NCBI RefSeq assembly: GCF_036924745.1
Contig: NZ_JAZHSD010000001.1
Location: forward strand, 4,464,001 to 4,528,000
DNA length: 64,000 bases
Source of the DNA: Bradyrhizobium sp. AZCC 1693
Lineage (GTDB): Bacteria; Pseudomonadota; Alphaproteobacteria; Rhizobiales; Xanthobacteraceae
Direction of reading: 5' to 3'
Shown here piece by piece: positions 25,785-34,732 of the stretch. Within the stretch, counting starts at the first letter, position 1; each line of letters opens with the position of its first letter. A model generated the notes under the pieces. The model searched no databases, was not told the DNA's origin, and was given only the letters and a program-made list of their open reading frames with translations. A program made the translations under genes and the position numbers.

Positions 25785-27849
25785 ATGCCAATCGACGACA
25801 GGCCGACCATCGCCGCGCCCGACGATGATCCGTATCTCTGGCTCGAGGAAATCGAAGGCGAACGCGCGCTCGACTACGTCGATCAGCAAAGCCTGCGGAC
25901 GCTGGGGAGTTTCGGCGGCCGGCCATTCGAGACCGATCGCGATACGCTCGCGGCGATCTACGATCGAAGCGACAATATCCCCTATGTCACGCGCAGCAGC
26001 GGGCACGTCTACAACCTCGAAGGATGCCAGAAATCCGCGCGGCGTCTGGCGGCGCACGACGCTTGTGGACTTTCGCAAAGCGGAGCCTGGCTGGGAGACG
26101 CTGCTGGACATCGACCGCCTCGCCGCTGAAGAGGACAAGGATTGGCTGCTGAACTGGACCCAACCGCTGCCGGGAAACTCACGCGTGATCACAGCCCTTT
26201 CCCGGGGAGGCAGCGATGCGGTAACGCTGCGGGAATTCGATCTGGATACCAAGGCTTTCGTCGCCGACGGCTTCAACTTGCCGGAAGCCAAGAGCGGGGT
26301 CGAATGGATCGACGCTGACACGCTGCTGCTTTCGAGCGCCCTTGGCGAGGGCATGGCGACAAACTCCGGCTACGCGAGAACGGTCCGGCTGTGGCGCCGC
26401 GCCGAGCCCGTGGAACGAGCGCCGGTGCTATTCGAAGTGCCGGCCGATCGGATGGCCGCCTATTGCAGCGTCGACGACACCGGGCCAACGCCACGGATGT
26501 GGTTCATCGATCGGATCGATTTCTTCAATCTGAATCTCTGGCTCGGCACAGCGGCCGGTCCGCACACAAAGCTCGAGCTGCCGACCGACATCTGGATGGA
26601 AGCGCATCAGGACTGGCTGGCCGTGAAGCTGCGTGGCGTCTGGACGGTAGCGGGCAAGACCTATGCGCCGGACAGCGTGCTCGGCATCTCGCTCTCGGCC
26701 TTTCTGGCCGGCGACCGCAACTTCACCCTTGTTTTCGAGCCGCAGCCACGGCGGGCGCTACAGGGCTTTTTCTGGACGGCCGGCCAACTCGTCTTGTCTG
26801 TTCTCGACGAGTTGCGCCCGGTGTTCGAAATCTGCACGCCGGCGGCAAGCGGCTGGAGCCGCACGGAACTGCGGGGCCTACCCGAAATCGGCGTGGTCGA
26901 TGTCTGGCGCCTCGACCGTCACGAAGCCGAGAGCAACGGCGACCTGCTCGCCAATGTGCAGGATCCGCTGACGCCGCCTTCGCTGCTGCTGCTCGAGGGC
27001 ACAGCCAGCCCCGCCATCTTGAAACAGGCGCCGAAGATCTTCTCCGCCGACGGGCTCATGGTCACCCGCCATGAGGCGATTTCGGTGGACGGCGAGCGTA
27101 TTCCATATGTGCAGACCGGCCCCGCCGCCGAGACCGGCGATGCACCGGTCTATATGAGCGCCTATGGCGGCTTCGGCCTCGCGGTAAAGCCATATTACAA
27201 CTCCGCACTCGGCAAGCTCTGGCTGGAGCGCGGCGGCACCACGGTGCAGGCCAATATCCGCGGCGGCGGCGAGTTCGGTACGCGCTGGCACGATGCCGGC
27301 CGTTACGCCGGAAAGCGGCTGGCGCATGATGATTTCGCGGCGGTTGCCGCCGACCTCGTCAAACGCGGCGTAACGCGCGCCAATAGAATTGCCGCCGAAG
27401 GCGGCTCGAACGGCGGCATCCTGATCACCAACATGCTGGTGCGCTACCCCCAGAGATTCGGCGCGCTGTTCTGCACGATTCCCCTGATCGACATGCGCCG
27501 CTACACAAAGCTGCTCGCGGGCGCGAGCTGGATCGCGGAATATGGCGATCCCGACAAGCCCGCGGAGTGGGAGTGGCTGAAAACCTATTCCGCCTATCAC
27601 GCCGCAATACCGGGCCAGAACTACCCGCCGATCCTGATCGCCACCACGCGCCGCGACGACCGCGTGCATCCCGGCCATGCCCGCAAGATGGCGGCCAAGC
27701 TGCAGGCGATGGGATACGAGGCCTGGTTCTACGAACCTGCAGCCGGCGGCCATGGCTACGGCAAGGACAACCGCGAGCGCGCCGGATTCATCGCGCTCGG
27801 CTACACATTCCTGAGGAACAAGATCGGCTGGGCGGATAACGCCGTGTAG
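25785..27849 (+). pseudogene. Prolyl oligopeptidase-family (S9) peptidase with apparent frameshift
   Basis: Serine peptidase of family S9A, beta-propeller plus alpha/beta-hydrolase, expected to be about 690 residues. The N-terminal part begins MPIDDRPTIAAPDDDPYLWL at 25785 and continues to GHVYNL; then the frame changes at about 26016-26019 and resumes with KDARNPRGVWRRTTL. Homologues I recall read YNFWKDA at this point, so two bases of the Trp codon seem lost. The rest is intact: nucleophile in GGSNGGIL, Asp in RRDDRVHPGHA, His in AGGHGYGKDN. It is a pseudogene, a sequencing error or, less likely, a programmed shift. The C-terminal open frame runs 25825-27849. Confidence 0.8.
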
Positions 27850-27934
27850 CGTTTTGCTTTTGGGCCGAAGGGCGGGCCAGCGCACCCGCGCTCGCGCGGT
27901 TGGACAGCAGATTACGCCACGCGAAAACGCCCTT

Positions 27935-28426
27935 TCACGGCCGCTTCTTGCCCGGCCTTCTCTCCGCTCGCACCGCGCCAGTCTTGTGGACCTTCGAGCG
28001 AGGATCCACGAGGCTGCGCGGAAAGTGCGGACTCCAATCAAGCGCGATCGTGGCGGCGAAGCCGAAGAAGCTGGAGCGGCTCATGCCAAGCTCCGTGGCG
28101 CGCTTGTCGATCCGCGTAATCAGGCTCTTCGGCAAATAGACGTTGACCCGTTCGGACGGATCGGGCGGATCGACCCCGACAATGAAATAGGCGACGACGT
28201 CGGCACCCTTGGGCAATGCGATCTGCTCGATCGGCGTCGACTCCGGCAGCGGCCTGCCCTGCTCTGCCATACCGTCCACCGCTCGCGCCAGCGCAGCCTC
28301 CGCTTTCTCGATCGCCTCCTCCTGTGACCGCCCGCCGGCAACGCAGCCCGGAAAATCGGGAAACCACGCGCCGAGCGCACCGCGCGGGCCGCGCTCCAGC
28401 ACGGCCGGATAGAGCCGTTTTTTCAA
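27935..28426 (-). CDS. HicB-type antitoxin, solo
   Basis: 163 residues from a TTG start at 28426 preceded by GAGGAGG. Two domains are visible. The first is a HicB-like degraded RNase-H fold (MKKRLYPAVLERGPRGALGA, FPDFPGCVAGGRSQEEAIEKAEAALARAVDG). The second is a C-terminal ribbon-helix-helix DNA-binding domain (ERVNVYLPKSLITRIDKRATELGMSRSSF). It ends in a basic tail. HicB normally neutralises the mRNA endonuclease HicA, encoded immediately upstream. No roughly 60-codon HicA frame exists here: upstream is 95 bp of promoter and then a divergent methyltransferase gene. It may be a stand-alone repressor. Confidence 0.85.
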   Translation of the reverse strand: MKKRLYPAVLERGPRGALGAWFPDFPGCVAGGRSQEEAIEKAEAALARAVDGMAEQGRPLPESTPIEQIALPKGADVVAYFIVGVDPPDPSERVNVYLPKSLITRIDKRATELGMSRSSFFGFAATIALDWSPHFPRSLVDPRSKVHKTGAVRAERRPGKKRP

Positions 28427-28447
28427 TCTGGCCTCCTCACGACTATT

Positions 28448-28487
28448 ATGCTATTTAACACATGCCCGTGTGTCAAATCACACACGG
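28448..28487 (-). promoter_or_regulatory. Promoter with overlapping palindrome for hicB-like gene
   Basis: On the minus strand TTGACA (complement of 28471-28476) is followed after exactly 17 bp by TAGCAT (28448-28453), a good housekeeping promoter. The palindrome CCGTGTGT-caaatc-ACACACGG at 28466-28487 overlaps the -35 box and would let a ribbon-helix-helix repressor block transcription. That fits autoregulation by the HicB-like protein it precedes. The same site may influence the divergent methyltransferase gene at 28522. Confidence 0.55.
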
Positions 28488-28521
28488 ATGATAGCATGGG
28501 CCAGGATGGAGGGCAAAAAAA

Positions 28522-29391
28522 ATGGACACGCAAGCCGAACTCCCCATTATCCGCGCGGCCTACGCCAAACAGGTTCTTGCCGCTGCAAACGTGATCGATG
28601 CGCGCGTAGCTCAAGCGTTTGCCGCCATCCCCCGCGAGGATTTTCTCGGCCCGGGTCCGTGGCTGGTGCGACGGTGGATGCGCGACTATGTGTCGACACC
28701 CGACGCCGACCCCGTCTATCTCTATACCGACGATCTGGTCGCGCTCGTGCCCGAGCGGGGCGTCAACAACGGCCAACCGTCGCTGCACGCCCATCTCATC
28801 CATCAGGCCTTACCCGCGGTCGGCGGGCACGTGGTGCATGTTGGAACAGGTACGGGCTATTACACCGCCATCCTCGCACATCTCGTCGGACCGTCAGGGC
28901 GGGTAACGGGAATCGAATATGATGGAAGCCTCGCCGCGCGCGCCAGAGCCAGCCTGGCGCCCTACGCGAATGTCGCGGTGATTGAAGGCGACGGCACACA
29001 GGTGCCGTTCGATCCCGCCAATGTCATCTATGTCAATGCCGGCTGCACGCGGCCAGCGACACGCTGGCTCGATGGCCTTGCCGATGGCGGCCGCCTGATC
29101 ATGCCGATGACGTCGGATCAGGGATTTGGCGGCATTGCGCCGGAGCGCATGGCGAGCGCCGGCGCAGTGTTCCGAATTGAGCGAAGAGCGGCGGAATATC
29201 TCGCATACTGGATCTCGCCTGTTGCGATCTTTCCCTGCGCCGGCAGCCGCGATGAGGCTTCCGAACAAGCGCTTGCCGAAGCTTTTACCCGCGGCGGCTG
29301 GCAAAAGGTCACGCGACTGTACCGGGACCAGGACGTTCCCGACGAGCGCTGCTGGCTTCGCGGACCAGATTGGTGCCTCGCCTATCATTGA
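28522..29391 (+). CDS. SAM-dependent methyltransferase, PCMT-like
   Basis: 289 residues, resembling protein-L-isoaspartate O-methyltransferases. The N-terminal region (AAYAKQVLAAANVIDARVAQAFAAIPREDFLGPG) matches the PCMT pre-domain, and the Rossmann SAM site reads VVHVGTGTGYYTAILAHLVG, with acidic loop GIEYDGSLAARA. The C-terminal third (RIERRAAEYLAYWISPVAIFP) is not typical of Pcm, so the substrate may differ from isoaspartyl protein. It is divergent from the hicB-like gene and convergent with a DUF938 methyltransferase that ends 14 bp away. Confidence 0.82.
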   Translation: MDTQAELPIIRAAYAKQVLAAANVIDARVAQAFAAIPREDFLGPGPWLVRRWMRDYVSTPDADPVYLYTDDLVALVPERGVNNGQPSLHAHLIHQALPAVGGHVVHVGTGTGYYTAILAHLVGPSGRVTGIEYDGSLAARARASLAPYANVAVIEGDGTQVPFDPANVIYVNAGCTRPATRWLDGLADGGRLIMPMTSDQGFGGIAPERMASAGAVFRIERRAAEYLAYWISPVAIFPCAGSRDEASEQALAEAFTRGGWQKVTRLYRDQDVPDERCWLRGPDWCLAYH

Positions 29392-29404
29392 GGCGGAACG
29401 GCGT

Positions 29405-30091
29405 TTACGCCGACGCGTCCGATCGCCCGAAGACCAAGATCATGTTGTTGGCTGGCATCTGCACAGTTTCGACCAACGCAAGGCCGACCGTGGCCGCAAG
29501 CTTCTCGAGATCGGCGATGTCGCGCACGCCCCATTCGGCATCCTGCTGGCGCAGGCTGGTGTCGAACACGGCGTTGCTCATCGCGGTGTGCTTGCCGTCG
29601 CGCTTGAAGGGGCCATAAAGAAACAACCGGCCGTCAGCGCGCAGATATCGCCCCGCACCGGCAAACAGGCCTTCGGCGACGCGCCATGGCGCGATGTGGA
29701 TCACGTTGGCGCAGAACACCGCCAGCAGTTCCGCCGGACCGCCGCCGTCTTGCATGGCCGAAGACCAGGCGGGATCGGAGAGATCGATCCGCTGCGGCGG
29801 GCGAATGTTGGGCATGCCGGCATAAGCGCTCCACGCTTCGATGCTCTTCAGGTGCTGCTCGTTGAAATCGCTCGGCCACCAGGTGATATCGGGCGTGTGC
29901 TTTGCAAAATGCACGACATGCTGGCCGGTGCCGCTGCCGGCCTCCAGCACGTCCCCCGTTTTGCCCGCGAGGAATCTCTCCAGCACCGCCCAGATCGGCG
30001 CGTGGTTGCGGTGGAATGCCGCCGCATCGAGCCGGCCGTCGGGCTCGACCGGCCGGCCATCCTTGCCGAACTCCACCACAAACTCAGCCAT
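29405..30091 (-). CDS. DUF938 methyltransferase-like protein
   Basis: 228 residues from the ATG at 30091 (TTG at 30109 is an alternative). It shows the DUF938 signature: RNHAPIWAVLERFLAGKTG, the SAM-binding VLEAGSGTGQHVVHFAKHTP, WWPSDFNEQHLKSIEAW, and VFCANVIHIAPWRVAEGLF. A class I methyltransferase fold of unknown substrate. It lies 35 bp after the ArsR-family regulator and on the same strand, so both may share a transcript that is divergent from the sox operon. Confidence 0.85.
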   Translation of the reverse strand: MAEFVVEFGKDGRPVEPDGRLDAAAFHRNHAPIWAVLERFLAGKTGDVLEAGSGTGQHVVHFAKHTPDITWWPSDFNEQHLKSIEAWSAYAGMPNIRPPQRIDLSDPAWSSAMQDGGGPAELLAVFCANVIHIAPWRVAEGLFAGAGRYLRADGRLFLYGPFKRDGKHTAMSNAVFDTSLRQQDAEWGVRDIADLEKLAATVGLALVETVQMPANNMILVFGRSDASA

Positions 30092-30126
30092 CTCGGTTCG
30101 ATCCTGCAAAAATCAGCGGCGATGTA

Positions 30127-30492
30127 TCACTTCAGATCGCCGCAGAAAATCTCCTTCAACACCCCGAGGAGACGCAACGTGCGCGGGTCCGCAACACGAT
30201 AATGCAGCGTCTGCGACGTCCGCCGGAATTCCACCAGGCCATCGGCGCGCAATTTCGCCAGATGCTGCGACAATGCGGACTGGCTGAGTTTCGCGACACC
30301 GACCAGTTCTCCCACCGTCATCTCGCCGCGAACCGCAAGAAAACAAAGGATCAACAGGCGCTTTTCGTTGGCGAGCATTTTCAGAAGTTGGGCTGCGTCG
30401 CCGGCCTGCTTCGCGAGCTTCTTCAGTGCGTCCGCATCGTCGGCGCCGGGGGCGAATTGCATCTCGTCGGCTGACGTCGCGGCTACTGTCAT
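30127..30492 (-). CDS. bigR: ArsR-family repressor, BigR/SqrR-like sulfur sensor
   Basis: 121-residue winged-helix repressor. The DNA-reading helix is KLSQSALSQHLAKLRADGLV. Two cysteines, Cys50 (LLILCFL) and Cys117 (EIFCGD), are 67 residues apart. This matches the pair in BigR and SqrR, which form a disulfide or polysulfide bridge in response to persulfides and release DNA. No other cysteines are present. It is divergent from soxC with 152 bp between the likely start codons, an interval carrying an imperfect palindrome. The sox genes and the persulfide dioxygenase downstream are the expected targets. The sensing model is from the family; targets here are inferred. Confidence 0.85.
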   Translation of the reverse strand: MTVAATSADEMQFAPGADDADALKKLAKQAGDAAQLLKMLANEKRLLILCFLAVRGEMTVGELVGVAKLSQSALSQHLAKLRADGLVEFRRTSQTLHYRVADPRTLRLLGVLKEIFCGDLK

Positions 30493-30562
30493 AACTTATC
30501 CGGAATAGTTTTCCGTGCCTGCGAAGCACAGATATCATACTACTGCCCCATCAATCCTTTAG

Positions 30563-30583
30563 CATTGACTAAATTAGCAAATG
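30563..30583. promoter_or_regulatory. Candidate operator of the sox repressor
   Basis: A 21-bp imperfect palindrome, CATTgaCTAAaTTAGcaAATG, with 8 of 10 base pairs symmetric around a central A. It is AT-rich in a GC-rich genome and sits between the divergent BigR-like regulator and soxC, about 60 bp before the likely soxC start. Position and symmetry fit an ArsR-type dimer; binding is not shown. Confidence 0.5.
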
Positions 30584-30644
30584 TGGATACCGGTTCAAAA
30601 AAGCAAGAAATGATGCGGCGATGCGGCCGCGAGGGGAAGAAAAC

Positions 30645-31952
30645 GTGCGGCCTGACCCGTTACGCAGCAAAGCTGTTCTCTCCGATCTTGCCGGCGCGGA
30701 CGCGCCTTTGGGACGACGCGGCTTTCTCAGGCTCGGCGCAGCGCTGACCGGCAGCCTCGCTATTGGCGGCAAACCCGCCATGGCCGACCCCATGCAAGAG
30801 GCGCCTCCCGCCGATGCCCCCTGGTCGCAATCGATCGGCGCAGGCGTGGTCGACCGGCCCTACGGCCGGCCTGCGGATACCGAAGCCTCCGTCATCCGGC
30901 GCAACGTCCCCTGGCTCACCGCCAGCGCGGAATCGTCCGTGAGCTTTTCGCCGTTGCAGGACCTACACGGCATCATCACGCCCAATGGATTGTTCTTCGA
31001 GCGCCACCATGCGGGCCGGCCCGACATCGATCCGGCGCAGCACAGGCTCATGATCCACGGGCTGGTCGAGCGGCCGCTGTTGCTCACCATGAAAGACATC
31101 CTGCGCTTCCCGTCCATATCGCGCATCCATTTCATCGAATGCCCGGCCAATGGCGGCATGAACTGGCGCGCCGCGCAGATGAACTCGCTGCAGTTCAGCC
31201 ACGGCATGGTCAGTTGCGCCGAATGGATCGGCGTCAAGCTGTCGACGCTGCTGGAAGAGGTCGGCGCCAAGAAGGAAGCGAAGTGGGCGATGGTCGAGGG
31301 CGCCGACGGCGCGCATATGAACCGCAGCCTGCCGCTCGACAAATGTCTCGACGATTGTCTCGTGGTCTATGCGCAGAACGGCGAGGCGCTGCGCCCCGAA
31401 CAGGGCTATCCGCTGCGGCTGGTGGTGCCGGGCTGGGAAGGCAACGTCAACATCAAGTGGCTGCGCCGCATCAAGCTCGGCGACAAGCCGTGGCATTCGC
31501 GCGAGGAAACCTCGAAATACACCGACCTGATGCCGGACGGCACCTCGCGCGGCTTCACCTGGCTGATCGACGCCAAATCCGTCATCACCTTTCCCTGCCC
31601 GGAAAAGCCGCTCGACGGGCCCGGCCTCTATGAGATCAGGGGACTGGCCTGGACCGGCAACGGCAAGGTCAGGCGTGTCGACGTCTCCATGGACGGCGGC
31701 GTCGACTGGCAGAGCGCGCGGCTGCACGAGCCGGTGCTGTCGAAGGCACTCACAAAGTTCACCCTGCCCTGGCGCTGGGACGGCCGTCCGGCGCTGGTTG
31801 CATCCCGCGTCATCGATGAGACCGGTTACGTGCAACCGACAATTGCGGAGCTGCGAAAGCAGCGCGGCGCGAACTCGGTCTATCACAACAACTCGATCCA
31901 GACCTGGCAGGTCAAATCAGACGGAAGCGTCTTCAATGTACAGCTCGCGTAA
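30645..31952 (+). CDS. soxC: SoxC, sulfite/sulfane dehydrogenase molybdenum subunit
   Basis: About 435 residues from the GTG at 30645, preferred because GAGGGGA lies 7 bases upstream (ATG at 30621 is in frame). Tat signal LGRRGFLRLGAALTGSLAIG directs the folded molybdoprotein to the periplasm. The sulfite-oxidase fold is clear: HFIECPANGGMNW supplies the Mo-ligating Cys, plus LVVPGWEGNVNIKWLRRI and a C-terminal dimerisation domain. With SoxD it oxidises the SoxY-bound sulfane sulfur, giving complete thiosulfate oxidation without sulfur globules. First gene of the sox operon, unlike the soxX- or soxY-first order in other bacteria. Confidence 0.95.
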   Translation: MRPDPLRSKAVLSDLAGADAPLGRRGFLRLGAALTGSLAIGGKPAMADPMQEAPPADAPWSQSIGAGVVDRPYGRPADTEASVIRRNVPWLTASAESSVSFSPLQDLHGIITPNGLFFERHHAGRPDIDPAQHRLMIHGLVERPLLLTMKDILRFPSISRIHFIECPANGGMNWRAAQMNSLQFSHGMVSCAEWIGVKLSTLLEEVGAKKEAKWAMVEGADGAHMNRSLPLDKCLDDCLVVYAQNGEALRPEQGYPLRLVVPGWEGNVNIKWLRRIKLGDKPWHSREETSKYTDLMPDGTSRGFTWLIDAKSVITFPCPEKPLDGPGLYEIRGLAWTGNGKVRRVDVSMDGGVDWQSARLHEPVLSKALTKFTLPWRWDGRPALVASRVIDETGYVQPTIAELRKQRGANSVYHNNSIQTWQVKSDGSVFNVQLA

Positions 31953-32607
31953 GATTTGCATGGCCGTCGTGGCCATCCTGCTGGCGGCCGGAAACCTCGC
32001 CGGCGCGGCAGAGCCAGGCTCGTTCGGTTACGGCAGCGCGGCGACGCCGGCGCAGATCGCCGGATGGGACATCGACGCCCGTGGCGAGGACGGGGCAGGC
32101 CTGCCGCCAGGCAAGGGCACGGTCGACAGGGGCGCCGACGTCTATGCCGAGCAATGCGCCGCCTGTCATGGAACCTTCGGCGAAGGCGAAGGCCGCTTCC
32201 CCAAGCTGGTCGGCGGCGTCGGATCGCTCCGGGACGAGCGGCCGGAGCCGACGGTCGGCAGCTACTGGCCGTTCGCCCCGACCCTGTTTGACTATATTAA
32301 CCGCGCCATGCCGATGCCTGCGCCGCACACATTGTCATCGGATGACGTTTATGCTTTGACCGCCTATATTCTGAGCCTGAACGACCTCGTTCCCCATGAA
32401 TTCGTTGCCGATCGCAACAGTTTGCCGAAAGTCAAAATGCGCAATCGCGACAATTTCATCTGGACCGACCCACGGCCCGATACGATGGCCAAACCCTGCA
32501 TGAATAATTGCGTCAATGCCGCCGATGTCAGGCTATCGTCGACGGCCGAAGGCAGAGACCTGACGCCACGCACGACCGGACCGCTCGACACGATGCAACC
32601 GAAATAG
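31936..32607 (+). CDS. soxD: SoxD, c-type cytochrome subunit of sulfane dehydrogenase
   Basis: 223 residues from the ATG at 31936, overlapping soxC by 17 bp. A Sec signal peptide (SSRKICMAVVAILLAAGNLA, cleavage near GAA) is followed by a cytochrome c domain with heme motif CAACH (YAEQCAACHGTFGEGEG) and distal Met in NRAMPMPAPHTL. SoxD typically carries one or two hemes; only one CxxCH is present, so this is a single-heme form. The tail has DTMAKPCMNNC, two further cysteines. It transfers electrons from SoxC to the respiratory chain. Confidence 0.93.
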   Translation: MYSSRKICMAVVAILLAAGNLAGAAEPGSFGYGSAATPAQIAGWDIDARGEDGAGLPPGKGTVDRGADVYAEQCAACHGTFGEGEGRFPKLVGGVGSLRDERPEPTVGSYWPFAPTLFDYINRAMPMPAPHTLSSDDVYALTAYILSLNDLVPHEFVADRNSLPKVKMRNRDNFIWTDPRPDTMAKPCMNNCVNAADVRLSSTAEGRDLTPRTTGPLDTMQPK

Positions 32608-32624
32608 AAATTACGGAAACGCCT

Positions 32625-32996
32625 GTGACCGATCATTTTCTGACGAAATCTGCAAGGCTCGCGGCGCTTATGCTGGCGCTGGTGATCGGCGCGTTCGCAT
32701 CCGCAGGCACCGCGCAGGCGCAGTCCGCGGTGGATGAAGGCCGCAAGCTCGCTTTCGACCGCAGCAAGGGCAATTGCCTGACCTGTCATGTCATCAAGGG
32801 CGGCAACCTGCCCGGCACGATCGGGCCCGAGCTGGTCGACATCAAGAGCAAGTATCCCAAGCGCGAGGATCTCGTCGCCATTCTCAACGACGAGACCCTG
32901 CGCAATCCGCTGACCGTGATGCCTCCGTTCGGGCGCAACCGGATCCTGACCGAAAAGGAAATCAACGCGGTGGTGGATTTCCTGCAGACGCTGTGA
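32625..32996 (+). CDS. soxX: SoxX, monoheme cytochrome c
   Basis: 123 residues from the GTG at 32625 (MTDHFLTKSARLAALM). Signal peptide to TAQAQ, then a small cytochrome c domain with heme motif CLTCH (SKGNCLTCHVIKGGNLPG) and Met ligand in VMPPFGRN. SoxX partners SoxA in the SoxAX complex that conjugates thiosulfate to the SoxY cysteine. It starts 17 bp after soxD. Confidence 0.93.
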   Translation: MTDHFLTKSARLAALMLALVIGAFASAGTAQAQSAVDEGRKLAFDRSKGNCLTCHVIKGGNLPGTIGPELVDIKSKYPKREDLVAILNDETLRNPLTVMPPFGRNRILTEKEINAVVDFLQTL

Positions 32997-33056
32997 CGCA
33001 AGACCAAGAGATTTAAGGCTGTGACGTGCGCGCGCACGCTTTAGGAGACGATGGAC

Positions 33057-33545
33057 ATGACTGACGTCGGATTTTCGGCCACGCGGCGGCTGATCCTGCA
33101 GGGTGCAGGCGCAGTCGCGCTCGTTGGCCTCGGCAATCCACTCTTTGGCCTGACGCCGGCGCTGGCCGCGGCCAACGACAAATATCCGGAAGAGGCGTTC
33201 AAGGCCAAGAGCGAGGCTGACGCGATCAAGGCGCTCTACGGCAAGACGGCGGAGCCCTCCGACAAGGTCAAGATGGATGCGCCTGAAATCGCGGAGAACG
33301 GCGCCGTGGTTCCGATATCGGTGACGACGACGCTGGCGGACGTGACCTCGATCTCGTTCCTGGTCAGCGAAAATCCGGTCGCGCTGGTGGCGTCCTACAA
33401 GATTCCGGCCGGCACGCTTCCAAACGTCGCCAACCGCATCAAGATGGCGCGAACCAGCAACGTGATCGTGGTCGTGGAAGCCGGCGGCAAGCTCTATAGC
33501 GCCAACAAGGAAGTCAAGGTCACCGTCGGCGGCTGCGGCGGTTAA
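33057..33545 (+). CDS. soxY: SoxY, sulfur carrier subunit
   Basis: About 162 residues. The ATG at 33057 is favoured over 33051 because AGGAG is 9 bases from it and only 3 from the other. Tat signal TRRLILQGAGAVALVGLG. Immunoglobulin-like fold, and the invariant C-terminal swinging arm GGCGG whose Cys carries the sulfur intermediates in the periplasm. Works with SoxZ, encoded 12 bp downstream. Confidence 0.95.
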   Translation: MTDVGFSATRRLILQGAGAVALVGLGNPLFGLTPALAAANDKYPEEAFKAKSEADAIKALYGKTAEPSDKVKMDAPEIAENGAVVPISVTTTLADVTSISFLVSENPVALVASYKIPAGTLPNVANRIKMARTSNVIVVVEAGGKLYSANKEVKVTVGGCGG

Positions 33546-33557
33546 AGGAGAATTCAG

Positions 33558-33869
33558 ATGGCATCGACCATTCGCGTGCGCGCCACTTCGAGCGGCGAGA
33601 CCACCGAGGTGCAGGCGTTGATCCAGCATCCGATGGATTCCGGCTTCGTCAAGGACGCCAAGGGCGAGATCATTCCCGCGCATTTCATCCAGCAGCTCAC
33701 CTTCGAACATGACGGCAAGAACGTGTTCACGGCCGATTGGGGCGGCGGCGTTTCCAAGGACCCCTACGTCAAGTTCGCGTTCAAGGGGGCCAAGAAGGGC
33801 GACGAGCTGAAGATTAGCTGGGTCGACAACAAGGGCGCCACCGACACCACCACGGCGAAGATCCAATGA
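33558..33869 (+). CDS. soxZ: SoxZ, sulfur carrier partner
   Basis: 103 residues with no signal peptide, as usual: SoxZ is exported bound to the Tat-targeted SoxY. Family signatures include RATSSGETTEVQALIQHPMD, PAHFIQQLTFEHDGKNVF and YVKFAFKGAKKGDELKISW. AAGGAGA precedes the ATG. Its stop codon overlaps the soxA start (ATGA). Confidence 0.96.
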   Translation: MASTIRVRATSSGETTEVQALIQHPMDSGFVKDAKGEIIPAHFIQQLTFEHDGKNVFTADWGGGVSKDPYVKFAFKGAKKGDELKISWVDNKGATDTTTAKIQ

Positions 33870-34732
33870 AGCTGCGATCCGCGATCTATCCGGCTTCCGC
33901 AGCGCTTGCGCTCGCGGTGTTGACGTTTGCGAGCACCTTGCCCTCTGATGCCGCCGACAAGGTCGATCCCATAGCCGACGCCAAGGCGTTCAGGAAATTC
34001 TTCACCGACAAATTCCCAAAGGTGAAGCTGGAAGATTTCGTCAACGGCCCCTACTCGATGAACGAGGACCTGCACCGGCAATGGCAGGAGAAGGAGCAAT
34101 TCCCGCCCTACGAGTTCTCGCTCGAAATGGGCAAGGAAATGTTCTCCAAGCCGTTCAAGAACGGCAAGAGCTATGCCGACTGCTTCCCGAATGGCGGCAT
34201 CGGCGTTCGCCAGAACTATCCTTACTTCGACGAGAAGGAAGGCAAGGTCATTACGCTGGAGCTCGCACTGAACCGCTGCCGCGAGGCCAACGGCGAACCG
34301 CCATATTCCTATGTGAAGGACGAAATGGCGGCGCTGACCGCCTATATGGCCTTCACCTCGCGCGGCAAGCCGATGGATATCAAGATCCCGAACGACCCCC
34401 GCGCGCTCGCGGCCTACGAGAACGGCAAGGAATATTTCTACACGCGGCGCGGCCAGCTCAATTTCTCCTGCGCCACCTGCCACGTCCAAAGCCCGGGCGA
34501 GCGCGTCCGCGCCGAAATCCTGGCGCCCGCGCTGGGCATCGTCAACGCGATGCCGATCTATCGCTCGGAATGGAGCGGCATGGGCACCACCAGCCGGCGC
34601 TTCACCACCTGCAACAGTCAGATCCGCGGCGTGCCGCTGAGCCCGCAGGACGATGAATATCGCAACGTGGAATACTACCTGTCCTATGTCAGCAACGGGC
34701 TGCCGATTTCAGGTCCGGGGGCGCGGCCATGA
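33866..34732 (+). CDS. soxA: SoxA, L-cysteine S-thiosulfotransferase subunit
   Basis: 288 residues with Sec signal peptide. C-terminal heme motif CATCH (FSCATCHVQSPGERVR) and the catalytic Cys near FTTCNSQIRGV that becomes the cysteine-persulfide heme ligand. The N-terminal domain has cysteines (ADCFPNGG, NRCREANG) in place of a second CxxCH, so this is the monoheme SoxA with a structural disulfide. With SoxX it links thiosulfate oxidatively to SoxY. It overlaps both neighbours by 4 bp. Confidence 0.95.
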   Translation: MKLRSAIYPASAALALAVLTFASTLPSDAADKVDPIADAKAFRKFFTDKFPKVKLEDFVNGPYSMNEDLHRQWQEKEQFPPYEFSLEMGKEMFSKPFKNGKSYADCFPNGGIGVRQNYPYFDEKEGKVITLELALNRCREANGEPPYSYVKDEMAALTAYMAFTSRGKPMDIKIPNDPRALAAYENGKEYFYTRRGQLNFSCATCHVQSPGERVRAEILAPALGIVNAMPIYRSEWSGMGTTSRRFTTCNSQIRGVPLSPQDDEYRNVEYYLSYVSNGLPISGPGARP

